64,000 bases of DNA from NCBI GenBank assembly GCA_002844335.1, contig CP019155.1:124001-188000 (forward strand). The letters are read 5' to 3'. Made by a program: the position numbers and the translations under genes. Below, piece after piece: positions 17,994 to 27,547 of the stretch (positions are counted from its first letter, which is position 1; every line of letters begins with the position of its first letter). The stretch comes from Haloarcula taiwanensis (GTDB lineage: Archaea > Halobacteriota > Halobacteria > Halobacteriales > Haloarculaceae). The notes beneath the pieces are model-generated. The model was not told the DNA's origin. It ran no database searches and saw nothing but the letters and a program-made list of their open reading frames with translations.

Positions 17994-18157
17994 GTCAGAG
18001 GCACGTGATCACTGGGCAGGTGATGACCGACTGGTACCCTATCGGAATATATGTAGACCCAATAAATAATCATTACTGTTCGAGGGTATTCCGGCATCCG
18101 AGCCGCGAGACGGCCCGTCGCCGGATGCGACGACGGACCAGTTCTCGTGCCTCTGAC
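17994..18157. mobile_element. Candidate MITE with terminal inverted repeats
   Basis: The two ends of this 164-bp segment are inverted repeats. The left end is GTCAGAGGCACGTGATCA; the right end, read in reverse complement, is GTCAGAGGCACGAGAACT. The first 12 bases are identical and the match continues loosely to an ACTGG. No coding frame of note lies inside and no target-site duplication is evident. A third, solitary GTCAGAGGCACG lies at about 18476. The parent transposase is not in the window. Confidence 0.5.
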
Positions 18158-19535
18158 AAGTATCCAGTACAAAGCGGTTTGCTTCGTGCTGGCGTTCACT
18201 CTGTATGCAGTAATTGTAAATGTAATTTGCGACTCACGTTAGAAGCAGAATATATCACGAAGTGCCTCAGAAAACGGACTCTAGGACTGAAACAACGGAG
18301 AGGCTGGGGAAAGGTGCCAGACCCATGCCTGTGTAATCCACCGTCGCGTTGCTGGAGGGCAACGGCACTGACAGCCGTTACAGACACCCAAAGTCAGCAA
18401 GATACCACGCGGTTTTTGACCGCTTGCCAGAAAGCGGAGGTCGGTGGCAACGGGCACAGAACTTGCCACTCCTCTGTCAGAGGCACGGGCGGGTTCTGAA
18501 CCCCGCACACGGCACGGCTCAACCGAAACCATCCTAGACGCCAGTCTGTAGCGGGGATCAGAACCCGTGGCTACGCTATGCATTCCCTCTAATTAATTTT
18601 CATTCGCCCCTGTCATCCAGTTTCAGGCCTCCAGCGACCGGGTTCGCTGCCCGCTCAGACGCCAGCGATGACCGCACTCACAGACGTAGTTCTGCAGATG
18701 AGACCCAGACGACACACAGACCCCAGTCAGCGCAGAGAACAGATGAGGGACGGTCTCGGAGAAACGACGTATCATAGCCAATCCAGCGTCGACTGAATCG
18801 ACGACGGGTTCTGGACCCGGACTACTCGCTGAATCAGATCGGTCCTATGGGGGTGCTGAGCGGGGACCAGAACCCGGCTGAAGATAGCAGGAGTCTGAAT
18901 AAAATCGGTTGCGGTTTCCGTCGAACCGCAAGCAAGCGCTGGAATCGTGCTTCGACCAGTCCCAAGAACAACAGCGACCGGTCTCAGTGCCACGTAGACA
19001 GCCGACTCGCCGGGGGTGTGAGTCGGTGTATAAAGGTGGTGGGCTGCTGGGGGTGTAGGAAGTGGTGTGCAACGCACCACCCGAAGTCGTCATCCACGAC
19101 GACGGGTTCTGGACCCAGACCAATCGATGAATCCGGAGTGGATTGGGGGGAGATGGAGCGGGGACCAGAACCCAACCGAACGGTATACACTTAGTATCAA
19201 AAACAGTTGTGACTTAGACTCATGGTTTGTTCTCTCATCGGGTACGACACAGCCACAGGCGGCCCGGCAACAGAATGGTGGCCAGCCGGGGGACAGCCGT
19301 GCTGCAGTTAGCGCTTCCGCCACCATCCGATATCGTCAATCTCAAATCGAGTTCCGGGTCCGGATCAACTACTGCCCCTGAGTAGGCTCACTGATAGTCA
19401 CTCCGGCCTCTGGAACTCATCACAGCCATTGGTAAGTATCCGTAAAAGTCGTTTTGGCCGTCATTTATCTGGTGATACACTACCAAGTAGATATCAACAT
19501 TCCATCGATTGCCCGTTTGGCAGGGAGGCGGACCA
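18158..19535. other. Long gene-less stretch
   Basis: Apart from the paired boxes listed separately, nearly 1.4 kb shows no credible gene on either strand. The frames that are open run through the repeats and have poor codon bias. Confidence 0.5.
18491..19173. repeat. Three paired-box repeat units (GGGTTCTGGACCC ... GGGGACCAGAACCC)
   Basis: Six boxes occur as three pairs: 18491-18504 with 18553-18566, 18806-18818 with 18862-18875, and 19104-19116 with 19160-19173. Within a pair the second box is the reverse complement of the first, and each box is itself a near-palindrome (GGGTTC..GACCC). First-to-second box offset is 62, 56 and 56 bases; unit starts are 315 and 298 bases apart. Flanks also recur, such as GACGACG before units 2 and 3. 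No gene is found in this stretch. It may be a set of operators, a structured RNA family or a replication/partition site. Confidence 0.7.
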
Positions 19536-19737
19536 ATGACTACCCACCCGGCAGTCGGCGAGATCGTCGCCATCACGACCACCGACAGCGAATCGCTGTT
19601 GCTGGTCTCTCACTGCCACGAATTACACCGAGTGGACGGCAGAGTTCCCCACCATCGAGAGCTACTACGACCAGTACCGCCGCGGTGACTACGCACATGA
19701 CGTTGTCATCGAACGTCGAGCGGTGGTCAAAGGATGA
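19536..19737 (+). pseudogene. Small haloarchaeal gene with a frameshift
   Basis: The ATG at 19536 gives MTTHPAVGEIVAITTTDSES then LLLVSH. After about 25 codons the frame shifts and continues in another phase as ATNYTEWTAEFPTIESYYDQ then YRRGDYAHDVVIERR, ending at TGA 19735-19737. Joined, the product would be ~67 residues. I do not recognise the family; the two halves look like one short soluble protein broken by a single-base change. Confidence 0.5.
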
Positions 19738-20140
19738 CCGGCCACGCACCCCCTACGGCGTCAATCCGGAGGACTGCGAAGCTGACAGTCGGTTGGGACA
19801 GGATGCCTCCGTGAGAGCCTGACCACGCTGGTCCCGGGAGCAGTGTCCGAAGAGTGCTGATGGTCCCATCCAGTCTGTTGCCACGGGGCAAAGCCACCGG
19901 ACGGCCCGGAGTTGCCACGAGCCACCTACCGCGTCCAGATAGCTCTCATTACGTCGCCGATAGCCCGTGCTGTGGTCAGCACTGCCCGGCTCGATTCCGG
20001 GGACAGACGCTATAGTCACGATGCCACGAGAACCCCACCGACGACAGCGAGACCGACAGCACAGCACCGACATAGCCTTCATCGACGAACTCGGCATGGA
20101 CATCGGCCAAGAACAGACATCGAAGCCCTCCAGTCGCTCG
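19738..20140. other. Gene-less stretch
   Basis: No credible gene or repeat was seen in these ~400 bases. Open frames here have poor codon bias. Confidence 0.4.
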
Positions 20141-20452
20141 TCAGTGCCCTCGGTGACGAGGTGTCACCCCCCATTTCGAGTGTTCTTGAGTTGCTGGTCG
20201 GGACCATCGAAGTCCCGTCTTTACATGTTCGAGCGCGTCGCCATCGTGCTCTCCCGCGACTGTCTCCGATGTGATGTCGTCCTCGTCCCGCGGGTTCTGT
20301 TGGGCAACGGCCAGGAGAATGCGACGCCGGTACTCGTGGCTGAGTATTTCGAACAGTTCATTCAGTGTGCCGCCAGACTCTTCTTTTTTTGCTCGACTTT
20401 TACTGATAGCTCTCGTTGCGAAACGCCTCACTTGGTGATGCGTTCCGCGCAA
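20141..20452 (-). pseudogene. Winged-helix regulator fragment (DUF7344-like), C-terminus lost
   Basis: The protein is 103 residues. The middle part LNELFEILSHEYRRRILLAV is the first helix pair of the haloarchaeal ArsR-like winged helix, followed by NPRDEDDITSETV and DALEHVKTGL. After that point the expected HLPKLEDAGYI-type recognition helix and wing are replaced by unrelated residues (RWSRPATQEHSKWG). It appears truncated by a rearrangement. The intact relative at 48333 shows what is missing. Confidence 0.55.
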
Positions 20453-20606
20453 CCGATGCGCGAAGAGAAATGGATAACTGTGGACGGGTACTCCCGTTTC
20501 AAGTAGCCCTCACAGTGGGCTAAACGCACAGTGTATGTTGTGTTCCGTACTATGGATAGGGTCCCCAGAGGAATAGGGTTGTGGGTGTTTTGATATCATA
20601 GCCGAG

Positions 20607-20999
20607 TTAATGTAATGTAGTTTCTACAAAATTCCCACACCAATCGATCACTCGGTAGTTGTGGGTATCACTCCGATTCCCGAGAGAGTCCATCAACTCG
20701 GACTTCGATGTGCCGTCCCCGGTCACAGAGACGTCAGTATCGGCGTACTGGAATGAGGTTGCGACCGACGACGACCGGCCATCGAGCAGCGTATCGAGTG
20801 CATCGGCTTCGATCGTCTCCTGTAACGGTGGCAGGTCAGTCGTTTCCTGGTTGGTGGCCGCCGCAACTGCTTCAACAATCGCCACACTGGGGCAGCCCGA
20901 TTTCCTCCAGTTATGACGAACCGTAGTGGGGCTTGTATCTGTGCTTTCGGGGTGGTTGGTCGGATCCGAGACACCTCCCTCGTCTGTATTGTCGTGCAT
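20607..20999 (-). CDS. HalOD1 output-domain protein
   Basis: A protein of 130 residues. After a disordered, Thr/Ser/Asp-rich N-terminus, residues ~38-95 match HalOD1: SVAIVEAVAAATNQETTDLP, LQETIEADALDTLL and FQYADTDVSVTGDG. HalOD1 is a small output domain of haloarchaeal signalling proteins and is often a stand-alone gene. The last ~35 residues (SKSELMDSLGNRSDTHNYRV onward) are atypical and may be non-homologous sequence added by a frameshift. A second HalOD1 gene lies at 57017. Confidence 0.75.
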   Translation of the reverse strand: MHDNTDEGGVSDPTNHPESTDTSPTTVRHNWRKSGCPSVAIVEAVAAATNQETTDLPPLQETIEADALDTLLDGRSSSVATSFQYADTDVSVTGDGTSKSELMDSLGNRSDTHNYRVIDWCGNFVETTLH

Positions 21000-21093
21000 T
21001 TTCCGTCACCGGTCGTCGTCGGACGAAGTATTAGCGGAGAAACCGCTATGGCGTCCGTTTACATCCCTACTATCTGGGTCCGTATAACATTGG

Positions 21094-22136
21094 TGTGAGA
21101 ATCTGAGTGACTATCTATTGGCCGCCCCGCGGTCGTCGTCGAGTTGCCAGGTGAACAGTGCCTTCAGCACGATGACGAGGCTATTCGTCTGACCTGCGCC
21201 CCAGATAGCAGTTTCGTCACGCGGTTCGGGTGGGTGTTCACCGTTACCGTCGACGAGCACACTCACGAGCGTCTTTTCCTGGTCCACCATGAGGAGGCGA
21301 CCAGCAGGCGTATCCGACCAGTTCCACACCGATTCGAACAGTTGCGCGTCAGGTACGTTCCCTTCGAGTCGGGATTCGACGGATTGTGACATCTCTGCGA
21401 GCCGAATCGAGACCTCACGGTCGCTGGCGGTCGAGAGGCACTCAGTGATTTCGTCGGTCAGTAGCTCCTCGGCAGTCATATACACGACCTCATCATCAGC
21501 GGACGAGATGAAATCCAGGATGCGTTCGGTCACGGTATCCCGGCCGGTTACCGTCCAGACACCCTGCTGTTCAGTGCTGTGATTCGCTGATGCAAGCTGG
21601 TCGAGCGCGTCTGTCAGGACCATCACTCGATGGTCGTATTCCTGTTCGAAGTGACGGCCGGCCGTCTCCGTCGAAATGGCCCAATATCGCTTGGGACTCG
21701 ACTGTTTCACGTCGACGAGACCGCGGTCATGAAGCTCGTCAGCTGCGTCGTAGACACGTGTTCGGGGGACGTCAGCGACGTCGCTCACGTCCTGTGCAGT
21801 CCCTTCGCCCAGACTGACCAGGGCGACGAATGTCCGGGCGGCGTAGGTACTGAGGCCAAGCGCTTTGAGCTGCTTGACGGCCGTGGATCGTGCGTGGTCG
21901 GATGGGTCGCCGGACATTAGCTCGTCACCAATCACGTGAAAACCACCGGGTATGGTGGTTTCTGACGTGTAGCGACAGAGAGGTTGGGACCAAATCTGTG
22001 CCTACACGCCACTCTACCTCTCGTGCTACCCGCACAAAGAAGTACTGTGATTAACTGAGTGAATGTCTGAATAGTACCGGTTCTGAGACGCTCAAAACAT
22101 TCAAAGACGAGGGTACTCTGTGAGGATCTGAGTGAC
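21094..22136. repeat. 18-bp direct repeats flanking the first TrmB gene
   Basis: TGTGAGAATCTGAGTGAC at 21094-21111 and TGTGAGGATCTGAGTGAC at 22119-22136 differ at one base and have the same orientation. They bracket the TrmB gene and its upstream region. They may be a scar of duplication or insertion, or shared regulatory sites. Confidence 0.5.
21111..21917 (-). CDS. TrmB-family transcription regulator 1
   Basis: A protein of 268 residues from the ATG at 21917; an upstream in-frame ATG at 21935 is possible. The N-terminal winged helix is TAVKQLKALGLSTYAARTFV, then TAQDVSDVADVPRTRVYDAA for the recognition helix, then LVDVKQSSPKRYWAI. A coiled linker follows, and the C-terminal half resembles a phospholipase-D-like sensor fold (VVYMTAEELLTDE). 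It pairs divergently with the second TrmB gene, ~290 bases away. Haloarchaeal TrmB proteins control sugar or cofactor metabolism; targets here are unknown. Confidence 0.85.
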   Translation of the reverse strand: MSGDPSDHARSTAVKQLKALGLSTYAARTFVALVSLGEGTAQDVSDVADVPRTRVYDAADELHDRGLVDVKQSSPKRYWAISTETAGRHFEQEYDHRVMVLTDALDQLASANHSTEQQGVWTVTGRDTVTERILDFISSADDEVVYMTAEELLTDEITECLSTASDREVSIRLAEMSQSVESRLEGNVPDAQLFESVWNWSDTPAGRLLMVDQEKTLVSVLVDGNGEHPPEPRDETAIWGAGQTNSLVIVLKALFTWQLDDDRGAANR

Positions 22137-22208
22137 ATTGGTATCTCTCGTGCGACGTACTAAACACCCAGGGCACGAACCAGAAGGTAGCAATCGAGGT
22201 TGGGACCA

Positions 22209-23039
22209 ATGGACGATGTTTCAAACCAAGACCAAGCGATCGAATTGCTCCAGCAACTCGGGCTCAAAGAGTACGAGGCCAAGTCGTTCGTGGCGCTCGC
22301 ACGTCGCAGGCGTGGGACGGCCAAGGACATCAGCGAGACCTCCGAGGTGCCCCGGACCCGCGTCTACGACGCGATTCGCGTCCTGGAATCGAAGGGACTA
22401 GTCGAGACCCAGCACTCGAACCCGCAGGTGTTTCGAGCGGTCTCCATCGACGAGGCTGTCAACACTCTCCAGTCGAAGTACGCCGAGCGGACCGAGTCAC
22501 TCCGGAGCGCCCTGAGCGGACTCGACCCAGCTGACGAGGGAGACTCGACAGAGGCTACCCACGAGGTGTGGTCTATCTCAGGGAATCGGGGCATTACGAG
22601 CCGGACACGGCAGTTGGTCGAGGGAGCGACAGAGGAGTTGCTCCTCGTGGTCGGCCACAAGAGTATTTTCACCGACCAGCTGGCCGAACAACTACAGTCG
22701 GCTCAGGAACGAGGTGTGAACGTCATCATCGGGACGGTCGATGAAGAGCTCCAGGCCACGGTTCAAGATGCCCTCTCTAGTGTCAAAGTGTTCGTCTCGG
22801 AATTGGATTGGTTGAGCCGATCACCGCTTCCAGGCGACGATACCGAAATCAGTCGCCTGTTACTGGCCGACCGCGAGGCGATTCTGGTGAGTTCGTTCAC
22901 CGAAACGGGGGCAGACGGCCGTGAGCACGAACAAGGCGTCTTCGGCCGCGGATTCGACAACGGGCTGGTCGCAATCACGCGACGGCTGATGGCGACGGGA
23001 TTGCTGTCTGTGAACGATCCCGAAGCTGAGGAGACCTGA
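22209..23039 (+). CDS. TrmB-family transcription regulator 2
   Basis: A protein of 276 residues from the ATG at 22209; the ATG nine bases earlier is less typical. The winged helix reads AIELLQQLGLKEYEAKSFVA, TAKDISETSEVPRTRVYDAI and LVETQHSNPQVFRAVS. The C-terminal half (EELLLVVGHKSIFTDQLAEQ and onward) is the TrmB-associated sensor fold. The recognition helix VPRTRVYDA is identical to that of the neighbour at 21111, so both may bind similar DNA. The sequence GAGGTTGGGACCAA occurs before this start and again at ~21981, in the shared intergenic space. Confidence 0.87.
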   Translation: MDDVSNQDQAIELLQQLGLKEYEAKSFVALARRRRGTAKDISETSEVPRTRVYDAIRVLESKGLVETQHSNPQVFRAVSIDEAVNTLQSKYAERTESLRSALSGLDPADEGDSTEATHEVWSISGNRGITSRTRQLVEGATEELLLVVGHKSIFTDQLAEQLQSAQERGVNVIIGTVDEELQATVQDALSSVKVFVSELDWLSRSPLPGDDTEISRLLLADREAILVSSFTETGADGREHEQGVFGRGFDNGLVAITRRLMATGLLSVNDPEAEET

Positions 23040-23094
23040 GTCCCGCTCGTGAGCGTCGGAGAGAACCTCAGATAATAAGCCCAGACCGGCAGAC

Positions 23095-24745
23095 ATGTCC
23101 CGGATGGCACCGATTGCCGTCTCTCGGCGGGAGATCTTCCGTTCCATAGCGACAACACAGTATCTCGACTGGCCGGCCTACGACTCGACACCACTGTACG
23201 ACCAGCGTTCACTGACGGCGCTCATGAGGATTTCCGGACCGTCTCTGGAATCTGGTTCGAGCAAAACGCCCACGACTCGGTCAAGGCGTTCGTCTGTCAG
23301 TATCCACTTTCCTACGTGGATTTCAATCCCCACAACCAGTACTCCGGTCCGACCCGATATGAGATGCCACAGCTCTTCAGAGCGTTCCTGCTGAAAGAGG
23401 TGTACGGCTGGGACCACGAAACAGCGCTCGTCGAGTGTCTTCGGCAGCACTCAGGTACCCGTCGCTCGCTCGAGTTCGACTCCGTGCCCGATCAGTCGAC
23501 ACTCTGGCGCAGCTGGAACAAGCGCTTCAGTGCCGACCTCCGTGAGACAGTTGAGAGAACGGCTCGGACGCTCCTCATCAACGCACAGAATGCCGTATTG
23601 CGGCTCCTCGTGACCCGGAACGGAACCTCCAGTATCATAACGACGAGTCTGGGGCGACCGATCCAGACGACCAGACTGTTTTAGAAGAAGCAGCGAAGAT
23701 CAGCGGTCACATCAGCCGCGTCGTCTTCCCAGCATTCTCGCTGGACCGTGGCGAGGGTGTGAGATCCACGAGAACGCCTACTGGGGCCTGCAGACATGTC
23801 TCGGACTTCGCGAACGGCTGGCTGCGAACGAGGGAGCTCGCAGTTTCGTCTACGAGTCGACTCGGGATCGGACGCCGCTGGGCCACACCCATCGGGAGCA
23901 GATTCGGGACCGCTCGATTGACCAAGTGCGAGAGATGTACCGACAGGCCATCACTCGGCTCCTGAACGAAGTTGCCGAGACAGAGCAGTTCTTTCGAGCA
24001 GGGATCGTCGCACTCGACATTACCGAAGCTGACCCATTCACGGGCGATAGAACGGGCTACGAAGACGAGATCATCGGGACGAAGGAGAAGACCGACGAAT
24101 CGCTTACCAGCGGGCGACGGTGCAGTTGGTCGGCAATGCCGTCCCGATTGTGCTGGACGCGCGGCCGGTGCAAAAGGGGGAGACACGACTGGAGATCGTC
24201 GATGACTTGCTCGATTCGGCTGAGGGTCTCGTTCACGTCGATAACGTGCTGACGGACCGGGAGTTCGATAGCCAGCACGTCTTAGAGATGATCGGCCAGC
24301 GCGGCCTTTCCTACGTCGTTCCCAAGCGAATGCAGACCAGCGAGAAGGCTCAGGCGAAGCGATTGCTCCAGCGTGACCAGGACCGGTACGAGACTGACCG
24401 CAAACTCCATCTCGAGAAGAGTGAGTGGCACAAGACGACACTGATCTATCGTCGAAAAGAAGACTTCGAACACGACGATCACCGGCAGTACTCGGTGTTC
24501 ATGACGAATTGCGGGAGTGGTCACCTCACGGAGTACGGCTATCGCTGGGAGATCAAGAGTGGGTACAGGTCGATCAAACGGTTCATGGCTGCCACCACCT
24601 CAGATGATTTCGGGCTACGGTTCTTCGACTTCGCGTTCGCGTGCCTCCTGTACTCGATTTGGCGAGCGGTCGATTTGCTCTCTATGTCGAGTTGACGGGT
24701 GACAATACGCTCACGCTGCTGAAGAAGGAGACCGGAATCGGATAG
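23095..24745 (+). pseudogene. DDE transposase with several frameshifts
   Basis: Pieces in different frames add up to one haloarchaeal DDE (IS4-like) transposase: YLDWPAYDSTPLYDQRSL; HNQYSGPTRYEMPQLFRAFL; VFPAFSLDRGEG; GLRERLAANEGARSFVYEST; then a long final part. The acidic residues appear in VALDITEADPF, VHVDNVLTDREF and YRWEIKSGYRSIKRFM. At least five frame changes (near 23230, 23590, 23690-23760 and 24100) and one near 24690 show that it is dead. I cannot name the ISH family with confidence. Fragments of the same gene lie at 15160-15372 and 52360-52630. Confidence 0.8.
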
Positions 24746-24899
24746 AGAGATACTCTGTCCGGGGCAATACGGATTCCTGAGTGGCAACGCTGCCGGGGAT
24801 CTTAGAAATTCACCGGTCTGGTTAGTAGTACGACATAAAAAGACTATCGAGAGTAGATCCGAAGCAGCTTCGCCTCGAAAATTCGCCCGAAACCACCCA

Positions 24900-25085
24900 T
24901 CACAGACCCGCTAAACCCACTGTAGCCTCAGGAGTAAGACGGCGCAGATACCGAAGCAGCGCCGATTGTTGGTTGGTCTTGAGCTCACTGAACTCTTCGG
25001 GCCGGACATCGAGACGTGAGTCGACGTCGGCGGCCTCGAGGATCGGGACCGGGCCGTCGTCGACGTCGTCCATCGACGAGGGTCC
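24900..25085 (-). pseudogene. C-terminal fragment of an unrecognised gene
   Basis: A minus-strand frame ends in GPVPILEAADVDSRLDVRP, then LKTNQQSALLRYLRRLTPEA and a stop near 24900. Codon bias and the amphipathic helix look genuine, but the upstream sequence in this frame is not coding-like, so only the tail of a gene is left. Function is not recognised. Confidence 0.35.
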
Positions 25086-25121
25086 GAGGTCTGTCGACGA
25101 TCTCGTCCGGGCGGTGGAAGC

Positions 25122-25382
25122 ATGAGTTCGGTCCGCTGTACGGTCGAGAACCGGAAGCGTATCCAGCGTGCTGCCCGGGCGCTGCGGGAGACCGTGCCGA
25201 CCGTGCTGGTCGAGACGACGCCGCCGGTGCGTTCGGAACACAACGCCTGGACGCTCGATGCCGTGCTTCCCGAGACTGAGGGTGTCCCGCCCGAGGTGCT
25301 TCGGGAGCTGGCGCTGGCTGGGCTGACGCTCCAACCGACACCCGCCCAGAACGAGCATCAACACGTCGTGGCGACGGCCTGA
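25122..25382 (+). CDS. Protein B of the repeated A-B module, copy 1 (intact)
   Basis: A protein of 86 residues that I do not recognise by family. A basic helix (VENRKRIQRAARALRETV) is followed by AWTLDAVLPETEGVPPEVLR, then ELALAGLTLQPTPAQNEHQH. Close relatives occur in this window at 30990 (tail only), 41545 (tail remnant), 42287 (two in-frame stops) and 51976-52182. Its ATG overlaps the TGA of a frame ending DDLVRAVEA, the C-terminus of protein A seen complete at 42099. The overlap implies translational coupling with A. The preserved reading frame here suggests that this copy could be functional. Confidence 0.6.
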   Translation: MSSVRCTVENRKRIQRAARALRETVPTVLVETTPPVRSEHNAWTLDAVLPETEGVPPEVLRELALAGLTLQPTPAQNEHQHVVATA

Positions 25383-25484
25383 GCGCGACAGCGATACCTC
25401 TGTCTTTTTGACGACTTGCGTAGCTATTTGGCATGGGTTGCGATGGCTTCCGAGACGACTCCTGACAGCTCGCGACCCCGCGCC

Positions 25485-25506
25485 GGGGCCTGGTGAGGCA
25501 GGCCCC
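25485..25506. repeat. Hairpin in the trailer of module copy 1
   Basis: GGGGCCTG and CAGGCCCC pair with a 6-base loop. The equivalent site after copy 2 (31200-31220) reads GGACCTG and CAGGTCC. The changed base pair is compensated on both arms, so the stem rather than the sequence is conserved. The surrounding ~120 bases are also alike between the two copies (for example ACAGCGATACCTCT). Confidence 0.6.
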
Positions 25507-25739
25507 ACAACGGCGCGAGTACGTATCTGTGGCTGACGGGCGAGTTGTATGTAAAGCCCCCTTGTACTTCCGGGAGGGGACGAGTAGTGCGAGAATATGC
25601 GTGTTTGAGTGGGCTTGCTCTGGAGGATCGAGATGGGTGTGATTTGCAGTTCGGGCACTTGAGTGGCTGTGGAGGCGATACTCTGGCGGCCTGTGATAGG
25701 GTGTAATAAAGATAGCTTGTACTTCCGGGGTGGTGGTCC

Positions 25740-25783
25740 GCTAACCAACACTTGGTGGCAGAAGTGGTCCAGTGTTGGTTAGT
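25740..25783. repeat. CTAACCAACA hairpin, copy 1
   Basis: GCTAACCAACA (25740-25750) and TGTTGGTTAG (25773-25782) form a 10-bp perfect stem with a 22-base loop. Identical arms occur at 41620-41663 and 42547-42588, each soon after a protein B copy, and a worn version lies at 51913-51959. Confidence 0.65.
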
Positions 25784-26115
25784 CGAAAGGGGGCGTAGGA
25801 CCGCTCAACAGGGTGCTGATTGCAGAACTATTGATCGTGGATTGGCTGGTCAGTAGGCCTGCGAATGACAGCTGACATTTCTGACAGATTGCATTGATGT
25901 TCATCATAACTTGCTGGATACAGAGCGCGCATCAGCCATCGCAAGGTGTGGGAGTCAGTGCCGCTCAAATGGGTCGATACGTGCCACTCATATGTGAGCC
26001 CGACCTCAAGATGTGATAACCTCGTTCCGAATGGCATTTGAGACGTAGAGCAGAGCACAGAGCATAGATTCAGTATCCGAGTGGATGGGTGTCGCCTCGA
26101 CAGAGCAGTTCGCAA

Positions 26116-26577
26116 TTAAGAAGCCGCGGATTTGTAGACTGGTAATCCGACAAAGGCCAAGCCTAAAACGCCGATTATAGCGGGCAGAGGGTTAGTCATA
26201 AGTGGAAGCGGGTTACTCTTCTTTTTGAGATACGATTTCGAGGGCGAGCCTCGCACAACATAGGCCGTGGTTGTCTCCCCGACATTATACTGGTCGATTC
26301 TGTTTTCGGCGGCAGTCCTTGTGTTGGACGTTTTTGTTCCTATCCCCGGTCTGATGTTCTCAGAAGTGTACTGGGTTCCGTTGTACGTGTAGCTGTACGT
26401 AACGTGGGGTGTGTACCTACCTCCATTGTCTGAGGAATAGGTGATATCTTTGCTCTCTACGGTGGCTTCAATCTGTACTCCGGATGAGAGGCTTTGCTGT
26501 TGGGAGTATGCGATATATCCAGCAGCTCCGAGCAGCATAACCCCCAGTGTTATACTTATCAGAGACAGCTTTGACAC
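26116..26577 (-). CDS. Short DUF3592 membrane protein
   Basis: A protein of 153 residues. It has an N-terminal membrane helix (ISITLGVMLLGAAGYIAY), a DUF3592 ectodomain (YTPHVTYSYTYNGTQYTSEN) and a C-terminal helix (LPAIIGVLGLAFVGLPV). It corresponds to the first half of the long DUF3592 proteins at 8247 and 31242, without their second membrane block. The gene is less GC-rich than its relatives, so it is probably not a recent copy. Function is unknown. Confidence 0.75.
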   Translation of the reverse strand: MSKLSLISITLGVMLLGAAGYIAYSQQQSLSSGVQIEATVESKDITYSSDNGGRYTPHVTYSYTYNGTQYTSENIRPGIGTKTSNTRTAAENRIDQYNVGETTTAYVVRGSPSKSYLKKKSNPLPLMTNPLPAIIGVLGLAFVGLPVYKSAAS

Positions 26578-26906
26578 ATCTGTAATTATTTAGGAATACT
26601 AAATACCGATTTCGGTGTGTTCTCACTGCGCAATGCACTAATCCACGGGGAGGTTGGGCCACCCGCGACAGCGGCGGGAAGTCGTCTGTCTCCTTCACCC
26701 GCTCCCGGGCTGGTTCAATATCCAGATCGTCATACAGCTTCACAGAGTGACATATACAACCTCTGTACTGACCAGATTACCACAAACAACCGCCTCAATG
26801 CCCGCAGTTTCTCGATGCTGTGCAAATATAGAGAGTGCTCAGAACTCTCGCTCGGGTGGATGCGATGTATATAGGCCGACAGCAACAAGTGAGCCCTTAC
26901 TGTGAG
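26578..26906. other. Gene-less stretch
   Basis: No credible gene, RNA or repeat was seen in these ~330 bases. Confidence 0.4.
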
Positions 26907-27287
26907 CTATGCCAGTTTGTAATAGACTGAAGTTCCGCTTTCCGTCTCCATTTGTTTGGTCGTCACGATTCCTTCTTCAACAAGTTCGGTGAGTGCTTCG
27001 TCAATATCATTGACGACGATTGTCGTGGCGGCAACATCACCGGCGAAGTCGATCAGACCGTCAGCGAACGCCCCAAGTGGATTCTGCGTCCGATCCATAA
27101 ATACAGGGCTAAAATCAACGCCGAGAGCAATTTCCCGTTCAGTGAATGCTTTGTCCGGGCGCTCGCTTAAGAACGATGTTATGAGGTCTTTTTCAGTTTC
27201 GATTGGTCCCTCTTCGTCGTTGGCAATCGGTTCGTCACCACTCACTTCTACTGTTCCCGACTCGAATTCTTCCTTGGAGATTGGCAT
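26907..27287 (-). CDS. Small acidic protein, possible winged helix
   Basis: A protein of 126 residues. The first ~30 are acidic and probably flexible (SGDEPIANDEEGPIETEK). The rest is helical with a helix-turn-helix look: DLITSFLSERPDKAFTEREI, then VVNDIDEALTELVEEGIVTT as a winged-helix end. I do not recognise a named family. No operon partner is close. Confidence 0.6.
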   Translation of the reverse strand: MPISKEEFESGTVEVSGDEPIANDEEGPIETEKDLITSFLSERPDKAFTEREIALGVDFSPVFMDRTQNPLGAFADGLIDFAGDVAATTIVVNDIDEALTELVEEGIVTTKQMETESGTSVYYKLA

Positions 27288-27547
27288 TCTGTCTCGACAT
27301 ATAGGGCGAGAGGGCTAATTAATTGTTGTATGTGCTGAGAAGTGCCCTGTCTTCGCAGCCATCCAAGTGTTTTTCTCAGCCACATCCAATCGGACTCATT
27401 CTTATCGACCTACGCCTTCCAGTTTACACGACGTTCAGAAGATCTGATAAAACCAGAAAGACTGCCACAGTCGCGACGTGGACGTGACTGTTGATGATCA
27501 ACACGCGTTCATTTGCACCCAGCACAAGGGGCCGAGGATACCACAAC

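Larger units (their letters stand above)
25383..26115. other. Gene-less stretch with repeats after module copy 1
   Basis: Besides the two hairpins listed separately, CTTGTACTTCCGGG occurs twice in direct orientation (25561-25574 and 25716-25729). No reliable gene was seen. Confidence 0.45.

Noticed and set aside
18772-19123. Open frames across the box units
   Set aside because: They run through repeated GGGTTCTGGACCC boxes, giving repeated VQNPSS on the minus strand; this is a by-product of the repeats.
18491-19173. Boxes as tRNA T-arm relics or CRISPR repeats
   Set aside because: They lack the TTCRA loop and tRNA flanks, and there are only three units ~300 bp apart with unlike interiors, not a repeat-spacer array.
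25740-25783. CTAACCAACA hairpin as a Xer/dif site
   Set aside because: Arms of 11 bp fit, but a 20-22-base centre is far longer than the 6-8 bases in Xer sites.
25828-26115. 95-codon minus-strand frame
   Set aside because: Composition and residue pattern do not look coding, and it abuts the DUF3592 stop with no start signal.
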